Of a DNA stretch of 64,000 nt, positions 18,562 to 27,391 are shown one piece after another; within the stretch, counting starts at the first letter, position 1, and each line of letters opens with the position of its first letter. The DNA comes from Streptomyces sp. NBC_00820 (GTDB lineage Bacteria > Actinomycetota > Actinomycetes > Streptomycetales > Streptomycetaceae). A model generated the notes under the pieces. The model made no database searches. It was not told the origin of the DNA and worked only from the letters and a program-made list of their open reading frames with translations. The DNA lies in NCBI RefSeq assembly GCF_036347055.1, contig NZ_CP108882.1:124001-188000 (forward strand), in the 5' to 3' direction. A program made the translations under genes and the position numbers.

Positions 18562-19068
18562 TCACGGGCCCTCGGCCAGTGCACCGCCATGCCAGGCGTA
18601 GATGCGCACGGGGTCGAGGTGGAGCTCGTGGGGACCCATGCAGTCGGCGGCCCAGGTGGCCAGACGAGAGCCGCAGTAGCAGGCCAGGTTGGGGCCGTGC
18701 GCACCGGTGGGGCCGCAACACCCGAGCCAGTTGTCCTCGAGCGTAAAGGGTTCGAGGCGCGGCAGGACATCGTCCGGATGGACGACGACGCTGTCACGCC
18801 ATCCGGCGGAAACCGTGGCCCCTGTGCCGGTTCGCAGCAGCTCGCGGCCGGTGCTGCGGGTCAGGCGGCCGGGTGCGGCAGCCGCGACGTACGGGGCACC
18901 CCAGGGGTCCGGGTCGATGGCATAGTGCCCGTGGGGGACGGTGGAACGAGCGTGGCCGGTCTTCTTGTCCCGACCGCGATCTGCGTCATCGACGTTCGGA
19001 ACGGCCCGCAGCGCCACCAGATCACCGGTGAGCGCGGTCCCGCACTTGGCGCAGTAGAAGATGGTCAC
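18562..19068 (-). CDS. Hypothetical protein with Cys pairs
   Basis: 168-aa protein from GTG at 19068 (MTIFYCAKCGTALTGDLVAL). The N-terminal CAKC and later GCCGPTGAHGPNLACYCGSR suggest a small metal-binding protein with two Cys-rich sites. The C-terminal DCMGPHELHLDPVRIYAW is well formed and codon use is normal. I do not recognise the family. It lies between IS256 relics and is the only intact gene between 17.5 and 20.7 kb. Confidence 0.68.
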   Translation of the reverse strand: MTIFYCAKCGTALTGDLVALRAVPNVDDADRGRDKKTGHARSTVPHGHYAIDPDPWGAPYVAAAAPGRLTRSTGRELLRTGTGATVSAGWRDSVVVHPDDVLPRLEPFTLEDNWLGCCGPTGAHGPNLACYCGSRLATWAADCMGPHELHLDPVRIYAWHGGALAEGP

Positions 19069-19165
19069 ACGTCGGGTTCTATCGTGCGGAGGGTCGGACC
19101 GTCACGCGGAAATCTGCTGGCTGACGGGCGCGACTCCATGCTCGGCCGACCTGCCACAGCCGGGT

Positions 19166-20537
19166 GTGTCAATTTAACGGCTGATCTTGGTTGTTGAAGG
19201 TCAGTTGTTGCTCGGGGTCAGACGGCCCTCGAAGGCGATCTGGAACGCGTTCAGGGGTGCCTTCCAGCGCATGGTCCACCGCTTGCGGCCCTTGCCCGTC
19301 GGGTCCAGGCTCATCAGCGCCATGTAGATGCACTTGAGGGCGGCCTCGTTGGGGAAGTGTCCGCGGGCGCGGACGGCCTTGCGAATGCGGGCGTTGACGC
19401 TCTCGATGGCGTTCGTGCTGCAGATGACCTTGCGGATCTCGACGTCGAAGGAGAGGAAGGGCACGAACTCGGCCCAGGCGTTCTCCCACAGCTTCACGAT
19501 CGCCGGATACTTCTTCCCCCCACGCCTCCTGGAACTCCAGGAGCCGCTCCGTCGCCGCATCCTCGCTGGGCGCGGTGTAGACGGGCTTGAGGGCCTTGGC
19601 GACCTTGTCCCAGTCCTGACGGGCGGCGTATCGGAACGAGTTCCGCAGCAGGTGAACCACACACGTCTGGACGATCGTGCGCGGCCAGACGGTCTCCACG
19701 GCCTCGGGTAGACCCTTGAGCCCGTCGCAGACCAGCATGAGCACGTCGTCCAGGCCGCGGTTCTTCAGCTCGGTGAAGACGTGCAGCCAGTACTTGGCGC
19801 CCTCGCCGCCGTCGCCGGCCCAGATGCCGAGGATGTCGCGGGTGCCGTCCACGGTCACCGCCATCACCACGTAGATGGGACGGTTCGCGACCTGCCCGTC
19901 CCTGATCTTGACGTTGATGGCGTCCACGAACAGGACGGGATAGACGCGGTCGAGGGGCCGGTTCTGCCATTCGGCCATGCCCTCCATCACGGTGTCGGTG
20001 ATGGTGGAGATGGTCTGCTTGGACACCTCCGCCCCGTAGACCTCGGCCAGGTGAGCGGCGATCTCGCCGTGCGTGAGCCCCTTTGCGGACAACGACAGCA
20101 CCATCTCGTCAATCCCGGCCGGCCGCCGCTGCCGCTTCTTGACGATCTGCGGCTCGAACGTGCCCGAGGTGTCAGGCGGGACTTTGACCTCGACCGGCCC
20201 GACGTCGGTCAGTACGGTCTTGGCCCGGCCTCCGTTGCGGGAGTTGCCGCTGCCCCGGCCAGCAGCTTCGTGCTTCTCATAGCCGAGGTGATCGGTGATC
20301 TCACCTTCCAGGGCAGATTCCAAGACCCGCTTGGTCAACTGCTGCAGCAGCCCACCCTGCCCGGTCAGCTGCAGCCCCTCCGACCGGGCCCGCTCCACCA
20401 GCCAGCTGCTCGTCGGACACGGGCGCAGGCTGCCCCAACTGGGCACTCTCGACAGGCTCCACGGTCTCCAACTCCACGTCGGGGTCAGTCACTTGACGTC
20501 TCTCCCATGATCGTCGGATCCGCCGTTAGATTTACAC
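19166..20537 (-). mobile_element. IS256-family insertion sequence, inactivated
   Basis: About 1.37 kb bounded by imperfect terminal inverted repeats. The left end begins GTGTCAATTTAACGGCTGATC at 19166, and the right end, read inward from 20537, begins GTGTAAATCTAACGGCGGATC. The transposase fills the inside. The eight bases outside each end do not match, so there is no target duplication; the copy is old, or its flanks have been rearranged. Confidence 0.82.
19201..20492 (-). pseudogene. IS256-family transposase with two frameshifts
   Basis: Reading from MTDPDVELETVEPVESAQLG, the frame breaks after SDEQL near 20400, where CTGG appears duplicated (four extra bases), and continues in another frame with VERARSEGLQLTGQGG. 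The middle has TVDGTRDILGIWAGDGGEGA with catalytic Asp residues and a second break at a run of six C (19516-19521), one base too long. The third part (KKYPAIVKLWENAWAEFVPF to the stop at 19201) holds the last catalytic Glu region. The full family length is present but translation is interrupted twice. Confidence 0.85.
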
Positions 20538-20580
20538 TCCCACCTAGTCGGCCTAGGTCAGGCACAAGCGTCGCGGGCGG

Positions 20581-20734
20581 TCAGCGGCCGGTGTGGTCCA
20601 GAGCCGCGGTGAACTGCTCGTCGGTGACGGGCTCCAGCCCGGTGGTCCCGTCACCGCTGTTGTCGCCGACGACCATTGCGATGTGGGACATGAGGGTGGT
20701 GTCTGTGGCGCCATGCCAGTGCGCAACCGCGTTG
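20581..20734 (-). pseudogene. C-terminal fragment of a cupin protein
   Basis: The minus-strand frame reads AVAHWHGATDTTLMSHIAMV and then GLEPVTDEQFTAALDHTGR with a stop at 20581. WHGAT...MSHIA is the usual end of a small metal-binding cupin. The front half, with the HxH motif, is missing. It lies just downstream of the quinone oxidoreductase gene, in the same direction. Confidence 0.62.
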
Positions 20735-20753
20735 ACAGCGAACCCGGTCGTTT

Positions 20754-21734
20754 CTACGGGATGGTGAGCAGGATGCGGCCGTGGCCACCGCCGGCGTCGA
20801 CGTGGTCGTGGGCCTTGGCGATGTCGTCCAGCGGGTAGCGGTCGCGGATGTCAACGGTGAGGGCGCCGACGGCGGCTGCGGAGGTGAGGTCGCGGGCGGC
20901 CTGACGCTTGGCCTCGGCAGGGAAGTCGTCGCTGCCGAGCAGCCGCAGGGTGACGTTGTTGAACAGCAGAGGCCAGAAGGGGATCTCGGTGCGGTCCGCG
21001 CGGGTGGCGTAGGCGGCGATGACGGCCTCGTTGGCGGCGACGGCGTTGTCGAGGTCGGCGTTCTCGGACAGCGCGACCTCGACGATCCGGTCGACGCCCC
21101 GCGGCGCGTACGAGCGGATGGCCGCGACGGGGTCACCGGTGTCCAGGGCGACGGCGTGGGAGACGACGGCCGGGTCGACGTGGTCGAGGTCCGTGGCTCG
21201 GCGGACGGTGGCGATCACGGTGGCGCCGGCCCAGCGGGCGAGCTGGGCGGCCAGGGAGCCGACGCCGCCGAGAACTCCGTGGACCAGGACCAGTTGGCCG
21301 TCGACCGGGCCGTCGGCGAAGACGGTGCGGTGGGCGGTGATACCGGGGATGCCGAGGCTCGCGCCAAGCTCGTCGCTGAGGTGGTCGGGTAGCGGGACGG
21401 CCAGATCCGCAGGGACGACGGTGTACTGGGCGGCCGTGCCGCAGGGGCGGTAGGACTGGGCCCCGTACACCCAGACTCGTTGCCCGACGCGGCGGGCGTC
21501 GACTCCGGCGCCCACGGCGTCGATGACTCCGGCAGCGTCGCTGTGCGGGATCACTCGCGGGTAGGGCATGGACGAGCCGAGCCAGCCGCGCCGCTTCTTG
21601 GTGTCGCCGGGGTTGACGCCCGAGACGGTGACGCGGACGCGGACCTCGCGGGGGCCGGGGATGGGATCAGGGAGTTCGCCGACGTGCAGGACATCGGCGG
21701 CGGGTCCCTGGTCGTCGTACCAGGAAGCAAGCAT
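20754..21734 (-). CDS. NADPH:quinone reductase / zinc-type alcohol dehydrogenase-like protein
   Basis: 326-aa medium-chain reductase. The N-terminal GroES-like domain includes VSGVNPGDTKKRRGW, and the Rossmann segment VLVHGVLGGVGSLAAQLARW at about 148-167 binds NADPH. No catalytic-zinc Cys ligands are apparent, so a quinone or enone reductase is more likely than a zinc alcohol dehydrogenase. GGAGG lies directly before the ATG. The next gene upstream is a PadR regulator in the same orientation, about 55 bp away, which may be co-transcribed. Confidence 0.87.
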   Translation of the reverse strand: MLASWYDDQGPAADVLHVGELPDPIPGPREVRVRVTVSGVNPGDTKKRRGWLGSSMPYPRVIPHSDAAGVIDAVGAGVDARRVGQRVWVYGAQSYRPCGTAAQYTVVPADLAVPLPDHLSDELGASLGIPGITAHRTVFADGPVDGQLVLVHGVLGGVGSLAAQLARWAGATVIATVRRATDLDHVDPAVVSHAVALDTGDPVAAIRSYAPRGVDRIVEVALSENADLDNAVAANEAVIAAYATRADRTEIPFWPLLFNNVTLRLLGSDDFPAEAKRQAARDLTSAAAVGALTVDIRDRYPLDDIAKAHDHVDAGGGHGRILLTIP

Positions 21735-21791
21735 GGAGATACCTCCGTGGGCGGTCAGCTCGCGGGAGCGGCGGGCGCATGCGGATCGTTG

Positions 21792-22331
21792 TCAGTGACC
21801 GGTGTCGAATGCGGGCGGCTTCTCGCCGAGGGTCTCGCGCAGCCAGGTCCGTTCGGCGCGGCTGGTGGCGCGGGCGGTGAGCAGCATGCCGCGCCGGTAG
21901 GGGTCGGCGATCTCCTCGGCACGCAGGGGCCGGTCGTTGTCGTAGAAGAAGCTCGCCGGTTCTTCCAGGAACTCCAGCCGTCTGCGCAGCACCGCATGCT
22001 GTTCGGCCACGTCGGGCAGGTGGGAGAGGAATGCCAGGACGATGTAGAACCGGGTGAAGTCGGTGATCTCGTGGTCGGCGGGCTTGCGCAGGCGCTGAAG
22101 CATTTCGGCCCGTCCGGCCGGGGTCAGGCTGAGCACGTACCGGGCCGCCCCCGCGGCCGGGTCGGCGCGCCGCTCGATCAAGCCCGCCCTGGTCAGACGA
22201 TTGATCGCCGGATATAGGCTGCCGTCGCTGACCGGCCGCATGTAGCCGGTCAGCTGTGAGACGCGGCGGCGCAGCTCGTGTCCGGGCAAGGGTCCCTCGG
22301 CCAGGAAACCGAGTATCGCGAGTTCGAGCAT
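21792..22331 (-). CDS. PadR family transcriptional regulator
   Basis: 179-aa regulator. The start ATG at 22331 (MLELAILGFLAEGPLPGHEL) begins the classical PadR winged helix: LYPAINRLTRAGLIERR is the recognition helix and wing. The C-terminal helical domain (FYIVLAFLSHLPDVAEQHAV) gives dimerisation. A perfect 14-bp inverted repeat lies 22 bp upstream of its start and also upstream of the divergent SnoaL-like gene, so it probably represses itself, that gene and perhaps the downstream reductase. Confidence 0.9.
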   Translation of the reverse strand: MLELAILGFLAEGPLPGHELRRRVSQLTGYMRPVSDGSLYPAINRLTRAGLIERRADPAAGAARYVLSLTPAGRAEMLQRLRKPADHEITDFTRFYIVLAFLSHLPDVAEQHAVLRRRLEFLEEPASFFYDNDRPLRAEEIADPYRRGMLLTARATSRAERTWLRETLGEKPPAFDTGH

Positions 22332-22352
22332 GGGTCCATCCTCGCACGCCTG

Positions 22353-22382
22353 CATCGAATCGATGTAAACATCGATTCGATG
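22353..22382. promoter_or_regulatory. Perfect PadR operator
   Basis: CATCGAATCGATGT, two A, ACATCGATTCGATG: a perfect 14+14 bp inverted repeat centred in the 98-bp divergent promoter of padR and the SnoaL-like gene. It also has internal ATCGAT symmetry. It should cover or abut the promoters of both genes. Confidence 0.8.
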
Positions 22383-22429
22383 TTACGCTCCCAGGTATCC
22401 ACCCATCGTCTTTGGAGAGGCACAGCAAG

Positions 22430-22849
22430 ATGCCGGCGCAGTCCAGCGAGTCAGTGATGAACCGCTTCGTCGAGTTCATCAACACGGGCGACGAGGGTCT
22501 CGCTCGCGAGGTCATTTCTCCGGACGCGGTGTTCCACGCACCCAGTCACCCGGAACCGCTGCGGGGGCCCGATGGGTACATGGAAGTCCTCGGGATGATG
22601 CACAGCGCCTTCCCTGACGTCCAGTGGACGCTGGAGGAGACGGTCACCGAAGGCGACACGGTCGCCGCGCGGTTCACCATGCGGGGAACCCACGACGGTG
22701 AATTCTTCGGGATCCCGGCGACCGGCAACAAGATCTCGGTGCAGGCCATGAACTTCTACTATCTGGCCGACGGCCGGATCGTCGGCGAACGGGGGCAGCC
22801 CGACCTCCTCGGGGTGATGCAGCAGATCGGTGCCGTACCGGCGCCGTGA
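22430..22849 (+). CDS. SnoaL-like polyketide-cyclase-fold protein
   Basis: 139-aa NTF2-fold protein. ATG at 22430 has GGAGAGG 10 nt upstream. SVMNRFVEFINTGDEGLARE, then FHAPSHPEPLRGPDGYMEVL and WTLEETVTEGDTVAARFTMR with GTHDGEFFGIPATG fit the SnoaL-like/ester cyclase family of predicted hydrolases or isomerases. Typical length for a one-domain member. It is divergent from padR and shares its operator, so it is likely induced by the PadR ligand. Confidence 0.85.
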   Translation: MPAQSSESVMNRFVEFINTGDEGLAREVISPDAVFHAPSHPEPLRGPDGYMEVLGMMHSAFPDVQWTLEETVTEGDTVAARFTMRGTHDGEFFGIPATGNKISVQAMNFYYLADGRIVGERGQPDLLGVMQQIGAVPAP

Positions 22850-23021
22850 GCCCAGTCGTGCTGGGTACCTTTTTCGCGCGGAACTACCGCTCCCAGGGGG
22901 CCCGTACGTCGCCGTGGCGGAGGGCGAAGGCCCACACCGGCGCGGGCGGCCGGCGGGGTTAACCGCAGAGGTCGGCCTTCGAGCGGCTAGCTAGCGGCGG
23001 TGCCCACAGAGGCGTCCTGGA

Positions 23022-23830
23022 GTGCTGCGGATCGGGGATCGCATCCGCTCAGATGGTCTGGTGCTCACGGTGGTGGGCTTGTCCGGCACGATGGTCCACC
23101 TTGCCGACACCCGGGCCGGCCCCGTTCCCAAGCACTGGCGGACCTGCTGACCACGGAAGGCTTTGAGATCCTGGGCGGTGCCGCTCGGCGTCCTGTCCCC
23201 GCCGGATCGCTTCTGGAGGGGCTGCCGCACGCCGCGGTGGAAGCGGTTGTGGTGGGAGGGCCGCATCCTGGAAATCGTGGACGGGCTGGCCCCGGATGCC
23301 CCGGCGGGCAGCGCGTCAAGGCCCGAGTTCGATCCGCTGCAACGCTCGCTGACGGAGCGCGAGCGGGCCAAGGCGGCAGAGTTGGCCGCTGGCGGGCACC
23401 AAGTGACGGCCAGCACCGTCGGCAGCGCTATGAGGCCCGAGGGCTGATCGGGTTGGTGGACCACCGCGTTGACAAACGGATGCCGCGCTTCGGCCGGGTG
23501 GACCCGCGGGTGGTCGAAGCGATGCAGGTGGCGATCGGAGAGGCAGCGCAGGCTTCTTCGCGGACAGCCGGGCACGTTCTGTGGCGGACCGAGCAGATTC
23601 TGGCCGGGTCGGGCGGCGAGACTGTTGCTATGCCCTCGCGTTCGACCCTCGACCGGCCGGTCACCGGTCTCCGCGGTCACCCAGGATGTGTCGCCGATGG
23701 TCGGGAAGACCGGCACCATGGCGTTCGGAAGCCGGGTGGACTCGGCGAACTGGCCGGTGGTCAACAACCAGAACGAGGCGTACGGCCCGACGGCGGAGCA
23801 ACGTCCGCGCCGGGCCGCTGAACAGACGCG
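23022..23830 (+). pseudogene. TnsB/Mu-type transposase N-terminal region, frameshifted
   Basis: Joined frames read VLRIGDRIRSDGLVLTVVGL, ADLLTTEGFEILGGAARRPV, LTERERAKAAELAAGGHQVT, then QRYEARGLIGLVDHRVDKRM and ETVAMPSRSTLDR. This is the N-terminal DNA-binding part of the large Mu/TnsB-like transposases common in Streptomyces. At least three frame changes are needed and the DDE core is missing before 23830. The usual partner ATPase gene is absent. Confidence 0.65.
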
Positions 23831-23849
23831 GACCTGATCGTCCCCCGAC

Positions 23850-25388
23850 TCAGTCTGTGAGGATGTTCGCTGCGGCGAGGCCGGGCTTCTTCCGGCGGGG
23901 CAGCCAGATGGGCTGGTCGGCGCCGCGCGGGGACAGGACGTTCATGTAGTGGTGTGGGGTGCGGGAGAGGGTGACGTTCTCCGTGACGCCCTGGTAGATG
24001 CCCAGTGGGGTCAGGGACGTGAACATCTGGGGGTCGAGCAGTTCGTGTTCGCCGCCGCTGCCCACGGTGTCGCGCACGTAGTCCCAGTCGAAGAAACCGA
24101 GCGTCGTGGCCCACATCGCAGCACGGGTCAGTGAGACGTGCACGCGGTAGCTGCCGCCCTCGACGGCGCGGCGGGCGAGCGCGGCCATGGCACCGGTGGC
24201 GCAGAGCCAGGCGACCAGGTAGTCGTTGATGATTCCCGTCGGCGGGAGCTTGGGATGCTCCAGGCTGCCTTCGGCCGCGACCATGCCGGTGACGGTGCCG
24301 GCGACCTGGTCGAAGCCGACACGCTTGCCCCAGGGTCCCCCTTCGCCGAAGCAGCTGGCCGTGACGTGGATGAGGCCTGGCCGCACCTTGATCGCGGTAG
24401 CCGCGTCGGCGCCGAGTTCCTCGAGCAGGCCGGGGCGGCGGTTGGCGTAGAAGATGTCGGCGCCCTTGAGCAGGTCGTGGAACTGGGCGTGGCCCTCTGC
24501 CCCGCGGACGTCGAGCCGGGTGGAGCGCACACCGACGTTGGCGGTGGCGACCAGGGCGTCCAGCTCCCACTCCATGACGCGCCATATGTTGAGGCAGTCT
24601 GCACCGAGGGAGGCCAGGGAGCGGCCGATGCCGGCACCGGCGATGACGTGTCCCATTCCCAGGGCGCGTACGCCGGACAGCGGATGCGTGCCGTGGTCGG
24701 GGAGCGGTTCCGGGGCCGAGTCTCCGATCTTCTCGATCTCGATCAGGGGCCGGGAGGCCAGGTAGTCGAAGACGGGCTCGCTGGTGAACTCCTCGACGGA
24801 GCGCACCTTGGCGAAGACGATGCCGTGCCTCTCGCCGAGTTCTTCCAGCTCGTCGGCTGTGTGCCGCTTGACGGCGCGGCCGATGGCCTCCGGGTTGTCC
24901 GCACAGTCCAGGACCTCGAGCATCTTGCTCTTGAGGCCCGGGTAGATGTTGACGGGGATGATGTGACGGCCGTCGGCGGTCGGGTAGAAGCTGAAGTTGG
25001 AGCCGAGACCGCGGTCGGAGATGACCGGCGGGTAGCCGTTGAGGAGTTCCCACCTGGCCTCGGTGGACGGCGCGAGTCGCCGGATCGCCTGGCCGAGGTC
25101 GACGGTGATGTCCTGGCCGAGTCCGCCGCGCATCTGCCACAGCTTCGCGGCCACCACCGACTGCTGGACGAGGGCTACCGCGGCGGCGCCTCCGAGTCGG
25201 GTGGCACTGGACATCAGCGGGTCCTTCTTGAGGAAGGTGATGGAGCCGCCGCTGTCTTCGGGGGTGAGGCCGAGGGGAGCGAGTATGTCGCGCAGCTCGG
25301 CGTGGGCGTCGAACTCGTCGTGAGAGAGACGGTCGTTGACGGCCCTGAGCATGGCTTCCCGCATGCGGGCCGGGTCGGTTGTTTCCAT
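23850..25388 (-). CDS. CaiB/BaiF family CoA-transferase, two-part
   Basis: 512 aa, about 100 longer than usual. Residues 60-230 look like the C-terminal half of a CaiB protein (MRGGLGQDITVDLGQAIRRL, then GIVFAKVRSVEEF), while 240-430 have the N-terminal half signatures: GAGIGRSLASLGADCLNIWR, FYANRRPGLLEELG, and GIINDYLVAWLCATGAMAAL with the probable catalytic Asp389. The halves thus appear in swapped order or as a duplicated module. It should transfer CoA between acids. It is co-directional with the AtuA-like gene upstream, 96 bp apart, pointing to a shared catabolic pathway. Confidence 0.85.
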   Translation of the reverse strand: METTDPARMREAMLRAVNDRLSHDEFDAHAELRDILAPLGLTPEDSGGSITFLKKDPLMSSATRLGGAAAVALVQQSVVAAKLWQMRGGLGQDITVDLGQAIRRLAPSTEARWELLNGYPPVISDRGLGSNFSFYPTADGRHIIPVNIYPGLKSKMLEVLDCADNPEAIGRAVKRHTADELEELGERHGIVFAKVRSVEEFTSEPVFDYLASRPLIEIEKIGDSAPEPLPDHGTHPLSGVRALGMGHVIAGAGIGRSLASLGADCLNIWRVMEWELDALVATANVGVRSTRLDVRGAEGHAQFHDLLKGADIFYANRRPGLLEELGADAATAIKVRPGLIHVTASCFGEGGPWGKRVGFDQVAGTVTGMVAAEGSLEHPKLPPTGIINDYLVAWLCATGAMAALARRAVEGGSYRVHVSLTRAAMWATTLGFFDWDYVRDTVGSGGEHELLDPQMFTSLTPLGIYQGVTENVTLSRTPHHYMNVLSPRGADQPIWLPRRKKPGLAAANILTD

Positions 25389-25484
25389 GATGAAGGTGCT
25401 TCCAGGGTGTTGGGGGCTGTGGGTGCGCGTTCCCGCCCCGGTTGCGGGGATCAGCCGTAGAGCCGCAACCGGGGCGTGCGTTGG

Positions 25485-27266
25485 TCAGCTCTGCGCGGGA
25501 AGCACAGATGTGGGGACGTCCACGTGGCGGGCGCGAAGGAACTCGCCCAGCGACTTGCCGATCTGGTCGAGGGCCAGGTTGGCGGAGCCACTCGGGGGGA
25601 AGTAGCCCTTCAGCACGAACGAGATGCCGTGCAGCTTGGGCTGCTCGTAGCGCTCGACAGTTACTTCGGCAGGCGCGTTCAGCAGCTCTGCGAGCCGTTC
25701 GGCGGTCAGGTACGAGGCGAGCCACGGCCAGGCTTCCGCATTCCTCGCCCACACGCCGAGGTTGGCGTTGGCTCCCTTGTCACCCACGCGTGCGAAGGCG
25801 ACGTCGCCCAGTGGACGGCGGACGGTGGGGCCGAACGCCTGGGGTGCGGCAGGGGCGGTGGCCGGCACCTCGGGCTGGCCGGTGAACGGCTCGGTGGCGG
25901 GCGGCTCGATCTCGATGACGCGGCCGCCGTCGAGAACGACACGGTGACGCAGGTCCTCCTGGCGCACCAGGCCGGGCCAGTAGTCGACGCGCGGTACCGC
26001 CCCGTTGGTGAACCAGTTGTTGAAGTCCATGTAGAAGCCGGGGATGCTGCCCAGTCCGTAGGAGAGGAACTGGCTGATGAACTCACCGATCGTGTCCGGG
26101 GCCTGCGCGGCGATGACGATCTGTACCGGCACGGTGGCCTGCCACTGGTCCTTGGGGTCCTCGGCGGGCTGCCCGCAGACGTGGATGCGCAGCTCGTCGA
26201 GGTCGTGGTCCTTGGCGGCACGCTCGGCCTGAGCCTTGAGGACCGAGACCTTCTCGTCGATGTCCAGGCCGGTGGGGTACACCCAGACCGAGCCCCGGTA
26301 GCCGTCCTGGAAGTTGATGCCGACCTTGGTGGTGCTGGAGGGCAGGCTGCCCTTGGCGCCGAAGACACGGACCCGGTCCGGGCCCTCCTGGACCAGCTCG
26401 ACCGAATCGGTGTGCCAGGTGACGTCGGCGTTGAGGTACCGCGGTCCCTGGATCTCGTACATCAACTGTGCGGTGACGGTGTCCACGGTCACCGCGCCGT
26501 CGTCGCCGGGACGCTTGGTGATGACGAAACTGCCGTCGGAGGCGACCTCGGCGATCGGGAATCCGGGCAGGGTGTTGTCCTTGATGCCGGTGAACCCGGC
26601 GAAGTTGCCGCCGACGGCCTGCGGGCCGCACTCGATGATGTGCGCGGCGGCGGTCGCGCCGGCGATCTTGTCGAGTTCGCCCCGGGACCATCCGTGCCAC
26701 CAGGCGGCCGGGCCGGTGACCAGGGAGGCGTCCGCGACGCGTCCGGTGATCACGATGTCGGCGCCCTCGTCCAGTGCGGCCTTGATACCCCAGCCGCCCA
26801 GGTACGCGTTGACCGCGATGAGGTCGTCGGCGTCCTTGGTGAGCCTCGCGCCGGTGTCCATGTTGCTCAGCTGGCCCTGCGCGAGCAGGTCAGCGGTCTG
26901 CTCACGCAGGTCGTCGCCGATGACGTGGGCGACCTTGAGACCGAGACCGTGCTTGGCCACCTCCTCGCGGATGGCGTCCGCCAGGCCGGCCGGGTTGTAG
27001 ACACCGGCGTTGGTGACCACCTTGATCTTCTTCTCCGCGACGGCCTCCAGCTGCGGGAGGAGCTGACGCAGGAAGTACTCCGAGTAGAAGTCGTGCTGCG
27101 CCTCCGGCCGGGAACGGAAGTTCTGGGTGACCGACGACATGGTGATCTCGGCCATGGAGTCGCCGATCACCACGTCCGAGCCACTGTGAACCGCCTCTTC
27201 GAAGGCGGTGAACCTGTCACCGAGTACGCCGGAGAAGTTCGCGATACGGACGGGTCGTGCGGCCAT
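25485..27266 (-). CDS. AtuA-like acyclic terpene utilisation protein (DUF1446)
   Basis: 593 aa from ATG 27266. The N-terminal segment RIANFSGVLGDRFTAFEEAV and later SDVVIGDSMAEITM, TNAGVYNPAGLADAIREEVA and VITGRVADASL define the DUF1446/AtuA domain. The last 110 residues (GDVAFARVGDKGANANLGVW) are the AtuA-like ferredoxin-fold domain, fused here in one chain. AtuA is known from citronellol/geraniol degradation in Pseudomonas, but its exact reaction is unclear. With the CaiB protein and a divergent TetR gene it likely forms a regulated cluster for an acyl-CoA substrate. Confidence 0.87.
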   Translation of the reverse strand: MAARPVRIANFSGVLGDRFTAFEEAVHSGSDVVIGDSMAEITMSSVTQNFRSRPEAQHDFYSEYFLRQLLPQLEAVAEKKIKVVTNAGVYNPAGLADAIREEVAKHGLGLKVAHVIGDDLREQTADLLAQGQLSNMDTGARLTKDADDLIAVNAYLGGWGIKAALDEGADIVITGRVADASLVTGPAAWWHGWSRGELDKIAGATAAAHIIECGPQAVGGNFAGFTGIKDNTLPGFPIAEVASDGSFVITKRPGDDGAVTVDTVTAQLMYEIQGPRYLNADVTWHTDSVELVQEGPDRVRVFGAKGSLPSSTTKVGINFQDGYRGSVWVYPTGLDIDEKVSVLKAQAERAAKDHDLDELRIHVCGQPAEDPKDQWQATVPVQIVIAAQAPDTIGEFISQFLSYGLGSIPGFYMDFNNWFTNGAVPRVDYWPGLVRQEDLRHRVVLDGGRVIEIEPPATEPFTGQPEVPATAPAAPQAFGPTVRRPLGDVAFARVGDKGANANLGVWARNAEAWPWLASYLTAERLAELLNAPAEVTVERYEQPKLHGISFVLKGYFPPSGSANLALDQIGKSLGEFLRARHVDVPTSVLPAQS

Positions 27267-27296
27267 GCTGCCGCCTCCTTCGCTCCCAGGAACGAC

Positions 27297-27374
27297 ATTT
27301 CGCTAACTGTCGTATGCGAAATACCGTACGTCCGCCATGGACACCCGTCAACATTTCGGGAACACTTGTTAGCG
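27297..27374. promoter_or_regulatory. Candidate TetR operators in the atuA-tetR divergent region
   Basis: ATTTCGC (27297-27303) and GCGAAAT (27316-27322) form one inverted repeat. CGCTAAC at 27301-27307 is repeated inverted as GTTAGCG at 27368-27374. The 125-bp region separates the AtuA-like gene from the divergent tetR gene, so these are the obvious candidate sites for that repressor. Confidence 0.5.
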
Positions 27375-27391
27375 ACAGAAGTGAGGTGTCT

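Noticed and set aside
24138..25460. 440-codon plus-strand frame over the CaiB-type gene
   Set aside because: Acidic Gly/Val-rich shadow of a well-supported minus-strand enzyme.
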